From contig NZ_CP025117.1 of NCBI RefSeq assembly GCF_002831645.1, forward strand, positions 2,371,001-2,435,000: a stretch of 64,000 bases of DNA. Reading direction: 5' to 3'. The notes under the pieces are model-generated. The model saw nothing but the letters and a program-made list of their open reading frames with translations, was not told the origin of the DNA and made no database searches. The DNA comes from Olleya sp. Bg11-27. GTDB lineage: Bacteria > Bacteroidota > Bacteroidia > Flavobacteriales > Flavobacteriaceae. The translations under genes and the position numbers were made by a program. Shown piece after piece: positions 19,168 through 27,498 of the stretch (its first letter is position 1; each line of letters begins with the position of its first letter).

Positions 19168-20730
19168 TTAAGAGCTGCATGACAACATAGAACAACCTAC
19201 TTTATGTCTTGCCCATTCTGGTCGTTTTGCAAACCATTTTTCGTATTTTGGTTGTTCTGCATAAGGTTGCTTTAATAAGTTGAATAAGTCATCAATAAGT
19301 TTGTAGTCACCTTTGTTAGCGTCATCTATTGCTAATTGTGCCATATAATTACGTAACACGTATTTTGGGTTTACGGTATTCATGTTTTCTTTTTTCGCTT
19401 TCGCTGAAATTGGGTCGCGTTCCAAACGGTCTGCATAACTATCAAACCATAAGTTCCATCTGTCTTTTATAGCTTCGGTTACTGCTTTTATGTCGTAAAA
19501 CGACTCACGAATAACTTGTAAGCCATTAGTAGGATTAGCACCATCAAAATCGGATAGATTACGGAAAAAGATGGTCATATCTGTTTCTGTTAACTCTAAA
19601 CAATCTTCTAATTCCTGAATAAGGTTGGCATCTAGTTGTTCTTCGGATGACAATCCAATTTTACTACGCATCATTTGTAGGTATTGGATATCTTTCTGTT
19701 CGGCATAATTTGCCAACACCGCTTCTAAACCTTCGGCTTCTTCAATTAATGGATATAAGGCATTTGCTAATTGGTATAAATTCCAAAGGACAATGTCTGG
19801 TTGCGAACCATATTGGTAGCGTTTATTTTGATTATCTGTAGTATTTGGCGTCCATCCAGACTCATAACCTTCTAGCCATCCGTAAGGTCCATAATCTATG
19901 GTTAATCCTAATATTGATAGGTTATCGGTATTCATAACACCATGTACAAAACCAACACGTTGCCAATGGATAACCATGTCTAAACTTCGTAGGGCTACAT
20001 CGTTAAAAAACTGAACGTAAGTTTGTTTGCTTGGTGAACCTAAATGCGTAAAATGGGTGTTTATAGTATAGTCTACAAGTGTTTTTAAGGTTTCTGCATC
20101 TTGTCTTGAGGCTAAAATCTCGAAACTTCCAAAACGTAAAAAACTTGGTGAAATTCGTGATACAATCGCGCCTTTTTCGTAATCAGGATTCCCGTTATAC
20201 ATAACGTCACGCAGGACTTGGTCTCCAGATAACGCTAAGCTTAAAGCACGCGTGGTTGGTACACCTAGATGATACATGGCTTCGCTACATAAATACTCTC
20301 TAACTGAGCTTCTTAAAACAGCTAAACCATCTGCTGTTCTAGAATAGGGTGTTTCTCCAGCGCCTTTTAATTGTAGTTTCCAGTTTTTGTTATTGTGTTC
20401 GACTTCAAATAAATTAATAGCACGACCATCACCTAATTGCCCGGCCCAATGTCCAAATTGGTGTCCACCATAACACATCGCATATGGTGTTGTGCCCTCT
20501 AAGACAGTATTACCCGTAAAGACGTTTAAAAATGGTTTTGTTTTAGCATCGTTTTCTGATAAACCTAGGGTGTCCAACATCTCTGGAGAGACATGAACTA
20601 ATTCTGGTTTTGCAGTCTTTTTTGGTGTTACAAAACTATAACAGGCTTTAGTGACTTGACGTCTACTATTGTCTGTTATTGGATCTGCTGGAAGTTGTGC
20701 CGTAAATGTATTTTTTATGTTCAGTTTCAT
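19168..20730 (-). CDS. selO: Protein adenylyltransferase SelO (YdiU family)
   Basis: 520 residues, full length. Pseudokinase-fold enzyme that transfers AMP to Ser, Thr or Tyr of target proteins, linked to redox stress. Conserved blocks: YGGHQFGHWAGQLGDGRAI, LQLKGAGETPYSRTADG, VREYLCSEAMYHLG, IVSRISPSFLRFGSFE, HGVMNTDNLSILGLTIDYGPYG (catalytic and metal-binding Asp residues). It ends CSMLSCSS, where eukaryotic selenoprotein O has Cys-x-x-Sec-Ser-Ser; here a Cys replaces Sec. Single gene. Confidence 0.95.
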   Translation of the reverse strand: MKLNIKNTFTAQLPADPITDNSRRQVTKACYSFVTPKKTAKPELVHVSPEMLDTLGLSENDAKTKPFLNVFTGNTVLEGTTPYAMCYGGHQFGHWAGQLGDGRAINLFEVEHNNKNWKLQLKGAGETPYSRTADGLAVLRSSVREYLCSEAMYHLGVPTTRALSLALSGDQVLRDVMYNGNPDYEKGAIVSRISPSFLRFGSFEILASRQDAETLKTLVDYTINTHFTHLGSPSKQTYVQFFNDVALRSLDMVIHWQRVGFVHGVMNTDNLSILGLTIDYGPYGWLEGYESGWTPNTTDNQNKRYQYGSQPDIVLWNLYQLANALYPLIEEAEGLEAVLANYAEQKDIQYLQMMRSKIGLSSEEQLDANLIQELEDCLELTETDMTIFFRNLSDFDGANPTNGLQVIRESFYDIKAVTEAIKDRWNLWFDSYADRLERDPISAKAKKENMNTVNPKYVLRNYMAQLAIDDANKGDYKLIDDLFNLLKQPYAEQPKYEKWFAKRPEWARHKVGCSMLSCSS

Positions 20731-20814
20731 GTAAAGCCTTTATATGACAAAGATACGGAATTGCTTGTCATAATAAGAGTCGTACATTTTATGTGTTGTT
20801 TACTAAATATATAA

Positions 20815-21576
20815 TTAAGTAGTAATCTGCTTGTCTTTTAGGGCTGCTTTCATGCTGTCGTAACCAATTTTATAAATAGCATCGATATTTCTTTTATCAA
20901 AAAGGGTGAATTGACTTAAGGCGTTAGGGGCTACTAAAATATCACAATTCGAAAATTTTTCTATATCAGATTTTACAGCACCTATGGTGATGGCGCGTTC
21001 AATAACATTATGAAAATGCTTGAGTTGGTCTTGTGTTTTGGTTTCATATAAATTTAAATAGATACCTATAATCTGGTCACACTCTTTTTGTAATAAGTCT
21101 ACAGGAAAGTTATTTAACACCCCGCCATCAACATATAACCCTTGTTTCATTTTTATTGGCGAAAACAAACCAGGAAATGAAGCGGATGCTAACACTGGCT
21201 TAATTAGTTCTCCTTGACTAAAAACTTCTAAATCACCACTTAAAATATTTGTAGCAGTTACAAAAAGTTTTTTTTTAAGGGCATTAAAATCGTCTTCTGG
21301 AATTTGTTTTTTAAAGTAATTATAGTACTTGGAAGCATCTATAAAACCAGGTTTATTTATGGCGTACTTTTTATAACTAAAAAGTGGTGTACTTTTAAGA
21401 AAATCTAACATTTGAGCACAATTAAAACCATAGGCATACAAGGCGCCAATAATCGCACCAGCACTTGTTCCAGCAATATGTGTTGGGTAAATGTTGTGTT
21501 CTTCTAATGCTTTTATGGCACCAATATGTGCTGCTCCTCGCATACCGCCACCAGAAAGGACTAAACCTATATTCAT
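20815..21576 (-). CDS. Patatin-like phospholipase (RssA-like)
   Basis: 253 residues. Oxyanion loop GLVLSGGGMRGAAHIG, nucleophile Ser in GTSAG (about residues 38-42), and catalytic Asp in YVDGGVLNNFP (about 150). A serine/aspartate dyad acyl hydrolase, likely cytoplasmic or peripheral. Its substrate is unknown. About 430 bp upstream is an FNR-like box whose transcript would reach it only by reading through the hairpin at 21800-21816. Confidence 0.9.
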   Translation of the reverse strand: MNIGLVLSGGGMRGAAHIGAIKALEEHNIYPTHIAGTSAGAIIGALYAYGFNCAQMLDFLKSTPLFSYKKYAINKPGFIDASKYYNYFKKQIPEDDFNALKKKLFVTATNILSGDLEVFSQGELIKPVLASASFPGLFSPIKMKQGLYVDGGVLNNFPVDLLQKECDQIIGIYLNLYETKTQDQLKHFHNVIERAITIGAVKSDIEKFSNCDILVAPNALSQFTLFDKRNIDAIYKIGYDSMKAALKDKQITT

Positions 21577-21789
21577 ATTTAGCTTGTATTAAATTGTTTA
21601 ATATTTATAGATTGTTCATTATACACTAAGGTAGTATAATTAACGCTTTCTGTTATGGGAAGACTATAAGATTTGATTAAATAAAGGACGGGAACTATTT
21701 TGTTTTCCAGTTTTTAGACATTGACTTGGTTAAGTATATGTTTAAAAAGCAACCGCATTTAATATTTCTAATTGATTGAATACCTTTTT

Positions 21790-21975
21790 TAAAAGAAACA
21801 GGACGTAAAACGTCCTATTTCTTTTTAGTGATTGCGCTTACAATTTGACAAAAAGTAACAATTTAAGACCTTAAATATGATTGCCTTATTGTAAAATTAA
21901 ATCACTTATGTCTGCAAGGTTTTAGAGTTGCAGACTAGCTTTATTTTAACTAATTAAATAAGAGCTTTGATTATA
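21790..21975 (-). ncRNA. Candidate small RNA under an FNR-like promoter
   Basis: Predicted transcript of about 180 nt running leftward from near 21974. It has its own promoter (box 22010-22021, -7 TAACTTAG). Two hairpins are visible: GTCTGCAA / TTGCAGAC (about 21911-21935), and near the 3' end AGGACGT-AAA-ACGTCCT (21800-21816) followed by TGTTTCTTTT. The minus strand of this stretch has no ATG. Alternatively it is the long leader of the patatin gene. The rest of the 21577-22036 gap shows nothing I recognise. Confidence 0.5.
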
Positions 21976-21978
21976 CCG

Positions 21979-22021
21979 CTAAGTTACTAGTTAATATTGA
22001 TTGTAAATATGATAAATATCA
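21979..22021 (-). promoter_or_regulatory. FNR/FixK-like box and -7 element (sRNA promoter)
   Basis: TGATAAATATCA at 22010-22021, then 23 nt, then TAACTTAG reading leftward from 21986. Spacing is identical to the other boxes in this island. Confidence 0.6.
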
Positions 22022-22036
22022 GTTAATTAGGTTGTG

Positions 22037-22885
22037 TTACTCATGAAGGACTAAAAATGGAACATCTGTTTGGTAGCTTATTTCTTCAACTTTGTTGTGA
22101 AATAATATTTGCTGAAAGTAATTTAGATTTTTAGCAATCATAACTATCATATCTATATTTTTAGATTCGACAAAGCGTTCTATTCCTGCTTCTATTTTTG
22201 TATTAGTTAGAAAACTAAAGCTATGGTTGAAATTACTGAAATAGTCTTCTAAAAAATCTTTATTTTTCTCTTGGTCCTTATTAAGGTTGAGCTCTTTTTT
22301 ATTGATGTGTACAATTTTTAAGGATGCCTTAAATTGCTCTAAATTTTCTAGAATGGGCTCTAGGGTAGTAACGCCATAAAACTGTAATAAGTCCGTCGGA
22401 AAAGCAATCTGTTTAAGTGCTTTAAATTTTGCGTTTTCAGGTATAACCAAAGTATTGCATTTTACTTTTGTTATAATATCTGCGGTATTACTACCTATGA
22501 TTAGTTTTTTTAAACCAGAAGCACCTTTAGTGCCCATGACAATAAGGTCTATCTTTTTTTCTTTGACTTGGTTTCTTACAGCGTCTATAAAAAAATCGGT
22601 GTCGTTTATAGTGTAAAACGCATGCTTAGCATTATTCGAAAAACGTGAGGCTATTTTTTTAAGTAACTCATTTAATTTCTTTTTAGCTGGTTTTGTATAA
22701 AGATCTTCTGCTAGTATTGGGGTCGTACTGTAATTATAATCTATTTCGCTAATTGTCACTTGTGTTAATGGGTTAACATGAAGTAAATAGAAGGTGCACG
22801 CTGTATTTGAAAAATAATTGAGAGCGTACTCAATAGCATTCCAAGAGTTTTCAGAAAAATCTGTAGGTAGTAGGATAGATTTCAT
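22037..22885 (-). CDS. Universal stress protein, two Usp domains
   Basis: 282 residues. Domain 1 begins MKSILLPTDFSENSWNAIEYA and carries the ATP-binding-type motif VMGTKGASGLKKLIIGSNTADII at about 115-137; domain 2 (from about 155, QIAFPTDL) is degenerate and lacks the G-2x-G-9x-G(S/T) loop. Paralogue of the genes at 34645 and 35490. Cytoplasmic; the family is induced in growth arrest, hypoxia and redox stress. Preceded by a clear FNR-like box and TAGATTTG -7 element. Confidence 0.92.
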   Translation of the reverse strand: MKSILLPTDFSENSWNAIEYALNYFSNTACTFYLLHVNPLTQVTISEIDYNYSTTPILAEDLYTKPAKKKLNELLKKIASRFSNNAKHAFYTINDTDFFIDAVRNQVKEKKIDLIVMGTKGASGLKKLIIGSNTADIITKVKCNTLVIPENAKFKALKQIAFPTDLLQFYGVTTLEPILENLEQFKASLKIVHINKKELNLNKDQEKNKDFLEDYFSNFNHSFSFLTNTKIEAGIERFVESKNIDMIVMIAKNLNYFQQILFHNKVEEISYQTDVPFLVLHE

Positions 22886-22906
22886 TTAAAATTTGTCTTA
22901 TTAAAA

Positions 22907-22949
22907 CAAATCTATACTTAAGCAGTAGTTTAAAAAATGATAAAAATCA
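22907..22949 (-). promoter_or_regulatory. FNR/FixK-like box and -7 element of the usp gene
   Basis: TGATAAAAATCA at 22938-22949, 23 nt, then TAGATTTG (22914-22907, minus strand), a perfect TAnnTTTG. The box centre falls about 41-42 nt before the expected start, the class II activator position. Confidence 0.75.
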
Positions 22950-22973
22950 TATTAGCTTTATTTTAAGGTGCTT

Positions 22974-24023
22974 TTAGCAGACGTCTTTAAGTCCTTCAAT
23001 ATCAATTATTTTAATATTTCGGCCTTCTATAACTATCAAACCTTGCTTTTTAAAACTGGAAATAGTCCTAATTAAAGTTTCGGTTGCAATACCGGCAACA
23101 CTTGCTAAGTCACTTCTAGATATTTTTATAGCTTCGTTAGGTTTACAATTTAATTTATCGGCAAACTTTAATATCGTGGTTGCTGTTTTTTTGTAAACCG
23201 AGCTATACGCCATTTCTAATAGTTGGTTTTTTACTCCGGAAATATCGTCTGTAAGCAGTTGTATTAGCTCTAACGTTAATTTATGGTTGGTATTTAAAAT
23301 AGTAGTTAATTCATTTTTGGATAAGCCCACTAAAGACGCTTCGCTTATAGTCGTTGCTGTTTCTTGATAAGGAATATTTTGTGTAAAAGACGTGTAGCCA
23401 AACAAATCATCTTCCTTATGAAGTGCTGTGATTAATTCTTTTCCTTTTTCGTCTAACTTATGGCATTTTACAATTCCTTTTGTTACTAAATAGATGTAGT
23501 TCGAGTTTTTCCCCTCGGTATATACCGTTTCATCTTTACAAAAATTAAAGACCTCTCCATTATCATCAAAAAAGTTTTTCAAATCATTTAAACTTCTTAG
23601 TTCATCAGTCGTATTCTCTTCTTTGTTTGGTGTATTACGTCTGTCTTTTAAAATAGCAGCTTTAGCTAATCGACTTTCTATAGCACTAATTATTTCGTCC
23701 TCACTAAAGGGTTTTGTAATATAATCGTCTGCGCCTAAATCCATTCCTTTTCTAACATCTTGTCGTTCTGTTTTTGCAGATAGAAAGATAAAAGGGATGT
23801 GCATGGTGTGTTCTTGCTTTGTCAAACCTTCCAATACCCCATAGCCATCTAATTCGGGCATCATTATGTCACAAACAATTATATCCGGACGTGTTGCTAT
23901 GGCTGTTTGTAACCCTAGCTTTCCGTTAGATGCGGTTGTTACGGTATAGTCGGATAACTCTAAAAGTTCTTTAGTGTTTTCTCTTAAAACAACGTCGTCT
24001 TCAATTAAAAGTATGGTTTTCAT
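22974..24023 (-). CDS. Response regulator fused to a CRP/FNR-type transcription factor
   Basis: 349 residues. Receiver domain 1-125 with acidic pocket E8, D9, D10, phosphoacceptor D52 (VCDIMMPELDG) and K in ITKPFSEDE; cyclic-nucleotide-binding-like domain about 150-265 (VYTEGKNSNYIYLVTKGIVKC); winged helix about 280-349 with recognition helix ETLIRTISSFKKQG. E and R of the helix sit where FNR and FixK proteins contact TGAxx half-sites. No cysteine cluster for iron-sulphur binding is evident, so phosphorylation replaces direct oxygen sensing. Its ATG overlaps the stop of the kinase gene by one base. I infer it binds the TGAT-N4-ATCA boxes around it. Confidence 0.92.
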   Translation of the reverse strand: MKTILLIEDDVVLRENTKELLELSDYTVTTASNGKLGLQTAIATRPDIIVCDIMMPELDGYGVLEGLTKQEHTMHIPFIFLSAKTERQDVRKGMDLGADDYITKPFSEDEIISAIESRLAKAAILKDRRNTPNKEENTTDELRSLNDLKNFFDDNGEVFNFCKDETVYTEGKNSNYIYLVTKGIVKCHKLDEKGKELITALHKEDDLFGYTSFTQNIPYQETATTISEASLVGLSKNELTTILNTNHKLTLELIQLLTDDISGVKNQLLEMAYSSVYKKTATTILKFADKLNCKPNEAIKISRSDLASVAGIATETLIRTISSFKKQGLIVIEGRNIKIIDIEGLKDVC

Positions 24024-25159
24024 TAGTTTGGTGTATTTGGTATAGTAATGGTAAAAGTAGATCCTATATTTTCTTTGCTTTCAAATTGTATTGCGCCTCC
24101 TAGATTTTCTAAATGTGTTTTTACAATATTTAAACCAATACCAGTACCTTGATTTAGTAAAGCATTTTCGGCTCTAAAATAACGATTAAATATATTTTTT
24201 TGATCATTTTCTGGTATACCAATTCCGTTGTCAATAATTTTAAAAGTGGTCTTGTTTTGATCCTGATTAACTTGTAGTTCAATCGTGGTGTTTTCAGGTG
24301 AATATTTTATAGCATTATGTACCAGATTAGACAAGGCTAGTTCTATAGTTTTTTCATCTTGCGTCAATGAAATATCATCAATGTTTTCAGGATATTTTAT
24401 TTTCTGGCCTTCTTTTAAAAGCATATTAGCATTGTAAACGACTTCATTAACGACTTTACTTAATCTAAACTCGGTAAACTTATAATTAACCTTTCCAGAT
24501 TCTAGTTTTTCAACAGATAGGAAGTCATTTAAAATATTATTTAAGTATTGTACTTTACTATTAATAGTGTTTATATGCTTGTCTCTCTTGTCTTGTTGCT
24601 CCGCTAACTTGTACTTGCTTAATAGCATAGACGAGGTTAAGATCCCGGTTAGTGGTGTTTTAAATTCGTGAGAGACTAGAGATAAAAACTTAGTTTTTAA
24701 ATCGTTTAATTCCTTTTCAGTTTCTAAAGCTTCTCTAAGTTGTTTGGTACGTTCCTCGACTGTTTTTTCTAATTTATCAGTATAGTTTTTACGCTCGGTA
24801 ATATCAATAACTAAAGCCATGACGTACTTTTTATCCGTAATATTAAACGGGTTTAAACCGACTTCTACAGGAAACGTACTGCCATCTTTTCTGGCAGCAA
24901 AAAGCGCACGACCTTTTCCCATACTACGTTTTTCACTGTTTTTATAGTACGAATTAAACTGATGACCATGACCTTTATGATAATTACTAGGGATTAAAGT
25001 TTCTAAAGGTTTGTTATTTAGTTCATCTTTATTATAACCAAACATCTCTTCTGTAGAGGCGTTTACTGCGATAATGGTTTGGTTTTCATCGACTATAAGA
25101 ATACCTTCTGATATGGCTTCAGATAAAATTTCAAAAATCTCTTGGTTGTTATTAAACAT
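24023..25159 (-). CDS. Cytoplasmic PAS histidine kinase (FixL-like)
   Basis: 378 residues from the ATG at 25159; a TTG 33 nt earlier gives no better start. PAS domain about 7-120, then a coiled coil (EKTVEERTKQLREALE), HisKA with phospho-acceptor in SLVSHEFKTPLTG, and HATPase (NLVHNAIKYSPENT, DNGIGIPENDQ, GTGIGLNIVK). No membrane segment. In the PAS domain H64 and R84 (MGKGR) are 20 residues apart, the same spacing as the haem-binding His and the oxygen-sensing Arg of FixL; this motif also occurs in PAS domains without haem. Cognate kinase of the overlapping response regulator. Confidence 0.92.
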   Translation of the reverse strand: MFNNNQEIFEILSEAISEGILIVDENQTIIAVNASTEEMFGYNKDELNNKPLETLIPSNYHKGHGHQFNSYYKNSEKRSMGKGRALFAARKDGSTFPVEVGLNPFNITDKKYVMALVIDITERKNYTDKLEKTVEERTKQLREALETEKELNDLKTKFLSLVSHEFKTPLTGILTSSMLLSKYKLAEQQDKRDKHINTINSKVQYLNNILNDFLSVEKLESGKVNYKFTEFRLSKVVNEVVYNANMLLKEGQKIKYPENIDDISLTQDEKTIELALSNLVHNAIKYSPENTTIELQVNQDQNKTTFKIIDNGIGIPENDQKNIFNRYFRAENALLNQGTGIGLNIVKTHLENLGGAIQFESKENIGSTFTITIPNTPN

Positions 25160-25226
25160 AAAGGGAGTGTGTAGTATAAAATAAAGTTTCAAAATACGAA
25201 AAAAAAGACACTATTGCTGTGTTTAC

Positions 25227-25268
25227 TGATTAATATCATGTGCTAAGTCTTGAAATCCGATTACTTTG
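25227..25268 (+). promoter_or_regulatory. FNR/FixK-like box and -7 element of the TerB-like gene
   Basis: TGATTAATATCA at 25227-25238, 23 nt, then TACTTTGG from 25262. It lies in the divergent region with the kinase gene; no matching -7 element is found at this distance on the kinase side. Confidence 0.7.
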
Positions 25269-25285
25269 GATATTAAATTAAAGGG

Positions 25286-25663
25286 ATGAAAAATAATATG
25301 AATAATACGGGGTTGTTCTATCAAAACCTTGGTAAATTGTTTTATGCAGTTGCTGCTATAGATGGTACTGTAGAACACATAGAAATTGAAACTTTAAAAC
25401 AAATAGTAACAGTAGAGTGGCGTACTGAGAAAGAAGCATCAATGATTATGGATATGTTCGATTGGTTGCATAAAGATCAAGAATACGATGCCAATACCTG
25501 TTTTAAGAGTTTTTTGAATTATATGGCATCTCATAAGGCGCTTTTCACAGCTTCACGGAAAGCATTAATTCTTAAAACGGCTAGAACGATAGCGCATAGT
25601 TTTTCTAAGCATAACAAATCAGAGCTCATACTACTAGCACAATTAAATTTAGCACTTAAATAA
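25286..25663 (+). CDS. TerB-like protein
   Basis: 125 residues, all helical. LGKLFYAVAAIDGTVEHIEIETLKQIV resembles the first helices of TerB-type (tellurite-resistance B) domains, in which a DG-x-(V/I)-x3-E motif precedes an acidic site. The rest (FDWLHKDQ, FLNYMASHKALFTASRKALILKTA) fits a compact helical bundle. Cytoplasmic. Assignment is from pattern only, so moderate. Directly controlled by an FNR-like promoter 48 bp upstream. Confidence 0.7.
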   Translation: MKNNMNNTGLFYQNLGKLFYAVAAIDGTVEHIEIETLKQIVTVEWRTEKEASMIMDMFDWLHKDQEYDANTCFKSFLNYMASHKALFTASRKALILKTARTIAHSFSKHNKSELILLAQLNLALK

Positions 25664-25730
25664 GCGCTTGGAAGTCTTAGGAATCTTAGAATTATTCCAT
25701 CCTATAATAAAGAATAATTACTGCCGTAAC

Positions 25731-25773
25731 TGATTAATATCATTTTGTAAGAACTGAAATCAATATACTTTTA
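25731..25773 (+). promoter_or_regulatory. FNR/FixK-like box and -7 element of the WG-repeat/exporter operon
   Basis: TGATTAATATCA at 25731-25742, 23 nt, then TACTTTTA from 25766. Box sequence is identical to the one at 25227. Confidence 0.7.
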
Positions 25774-25801
25774 TATACATAAATTATAAATTAGTTTTAT
25801 T

Positions 25802-26413
25802 ATGAAAAAAGCAGCCATTTTACTTATTGCCATCGTTTTATTTCCAATTATAGGTCATTCTCAAAATAGTGAAGGTTTAGAGTTTATATCACCTTTTCAT
25901 GACGGGGTTGCTGCTGTCAAGAAAGGAAAGCAATGGGCGTTTATAAATGCAGACGGTACTATTGTTGTCGATTTTAGAGTTGATTTAGTACCAACGACAT
26001 CGGGAGATAGTGCTTACCCTATTTTTAATAGTGATAGATGTTTAATTAAGCAGGTCATTGATGGCATTCCATATTATGGCTATATTGATAAAACAGGTGT
26101 AGTTAGTGTCAAGCCTCAGTTTTTAAATGCTACTAATTTTAATACTAATTCGGCTATAGCCTTAAAATTAATTAAAGTCGATTTGGGAGAAAATGGATTG
26201 GTTGGCAAGGAAATGTATCTTTATAAATATTTTGAAACGACCATAGGTATTTCAGGCGAAATTAAAACGGTGTTGACGGAAGAAGAAACAATCGGTCTAA
26301 TACCTAAAAACTTTAGAACCCCATTAGCGATTACTTCCAAATTTATTTCAGAGCATTTAATAGCCACTAAGTCTAAAGATACTAACCTTTGGCGTTTAAA
26401 AAAAATAGACTAA
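25802..26413 (+). CDS. Secreted WG-repeat protein
   Basis: 203 residues with a signal peptide (MKKAAILLIAIVLFPIIGHSQ). Two WG-type repeats are seen: VAAVKKGKQWAFINADGTIV and YYGYIDKTGVVSVKPQF. Periplasmic or surface; WG repeats have no fixed function. First gene of an apparent operon with the adaptor, permease and ATPase that follow: its TAA overlaps the ATG of the next gene. Confidence 0.8.
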   Translation: MKKAAILLIAIVLFPIIGHSQNSEGLEFISPFHDGVAAVKKGKQWAFINADGTIVVDFRVDLVPTTSGDSAYPIFNSDRCLIKQVIDGIPYYGYIDKTGVVSVKPQFLNATNFNTNSAIALKLIKVDLGENGLVGKEMYLYKYFETTIGISGEIKTVLTEEETIGLIPKNFRTPLAITSKFISEHLIATKSKDTNLWRLKKID

Positions 26414-27498
26414 TGCGTATGAAATATTTGATAGGCCTTAGTTGTTTTGTGCTTTTTTGCTCATGTTCCAATACGCAAGAAAAAATTAGACCTACAATAC
26501 AAGATTTAACCCAGTCTGTATATACTTCTGTGACCATACAGCCTGATAGTCTATATCAAGCTTATGCTGTTGTTGCTGGTATTTTGGATCAAAATTTAAT
26601 AGAAGAAGGCGATTTGGTTACAAAAGGGCAAGCGATTTCTCAAATTATAAATAATACGCCTGTTTTAAATACACAAAATGCAAAGTTGTCTTTGGATTTA
26701 GCGAAAAATAATTATAACGGAAGTGCGGCTATTTTGTCTGGAATTGCAGATGAAATTGAAGCGGCTAATTTGAAGTACAAAAATGACTCGATTAACTTTT
26801 TTAGACAACAAAATCTTTGGAAACAGAACATAGGTTCTAAAGCAGATTTTGATAACAAACAACTAAATTATCAGTTAGCTAAAAATAATTTGACGTTACT
26901 TAAAAATAAGTATAACCAAACTAAAAATCAGTTAAACACCAATGTTAAGCAAGCACAAAATACCTATCAAACGTCTTTAATTAGCATTAAAGATTTTACA
27001 GTAAAAAGTGCAGTAAACGGAAAGGTTTATGCGCTTTACAAAGCCTCTGGCGAGTTCGTTAATACAATGGAGCCTGTGGCGGCTATTGGAAGTGCTTCTA
27101 CTTTTATTATTGAAATGTTAGTGGATGAGGTGGATATTGTCAAAATTAAAAAAAAGCAACAGGTTTTAATTACTTTGGATGCGTATAACGGTAAAGTATT
27201 AGAAGGAACAGTCTCTAAGATTTATCCGAAGAAAGATGAGCGGAATCAAACGTTTAAAGTGGAAGCTGTTTTTGTAAATCCCCCAGACATATTGTATCCC
27301 GGATTATCTGGCGAAGCAAATATTATAATTTCTAAAAAACAAAATGTGTTAACCATTCCTAAAAGCTATGTTATTGGTAGTAATCAAGTCCAAACGGATA
27401 ATGGGATAGTAAGCATTACTAAGGGATTAGGGGATTTGGAGTTTATTGAAGTTTTAGACGGAATTACCAAAGACACGTATATCTATAAACCTGAATAA
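26413..27498 (+). CDS. Periplasmic adaptor (HlyD/MacA-like) lipoprotein of an ABC exporter
   Basis: About 361 residues from ATG 26413 (overlapping the previous stop); ATG 26419 is equally possible. Lipobox VLFCSC. Lipoyl-like halves flank a helical hairpin (SLDLAKNNYNGSAAIL... to KNKYNQTKNQLNTNV), followed by beta-barrel (VDIVKIKKKQQVLITLDAY) and membrane-proximal segments. Links an inner-membrane exporter to the outer membrane. Works with the next two genes. Confidence 0.85.
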   Translation: MRMKYLIGLSCFVLFCSCSNTQEKIRPTIQDLTQSVYTSVTIQPDSLYQAYAVVAGILDQNLIEEGDLVTKGQAISQIINNTPVLNTQNAKLSLDLAKNNYNGSAAILSGIADEIEAANLKYKNDSINFFRQQNLWKQNIGSKADFDNKQLNYQLAKNNLTLLKNKYNQTKNQLNTNVKQAQNTYQTSLISIKDFTVKSAVNGKVYALYKASGEFVNTMEPVAAIGSASTFIIEMLVDEVDIVKIKKKQQVLITLDAYNGKVLEGTVSKIYPKKDERNQTFKVEAVFVNPPDILYPGLSGEANIIISKKQNVLTIPKSYVIGSNQVQTDNGIVSITKGLGDLEFIEVLDGITKDTYIYKPE

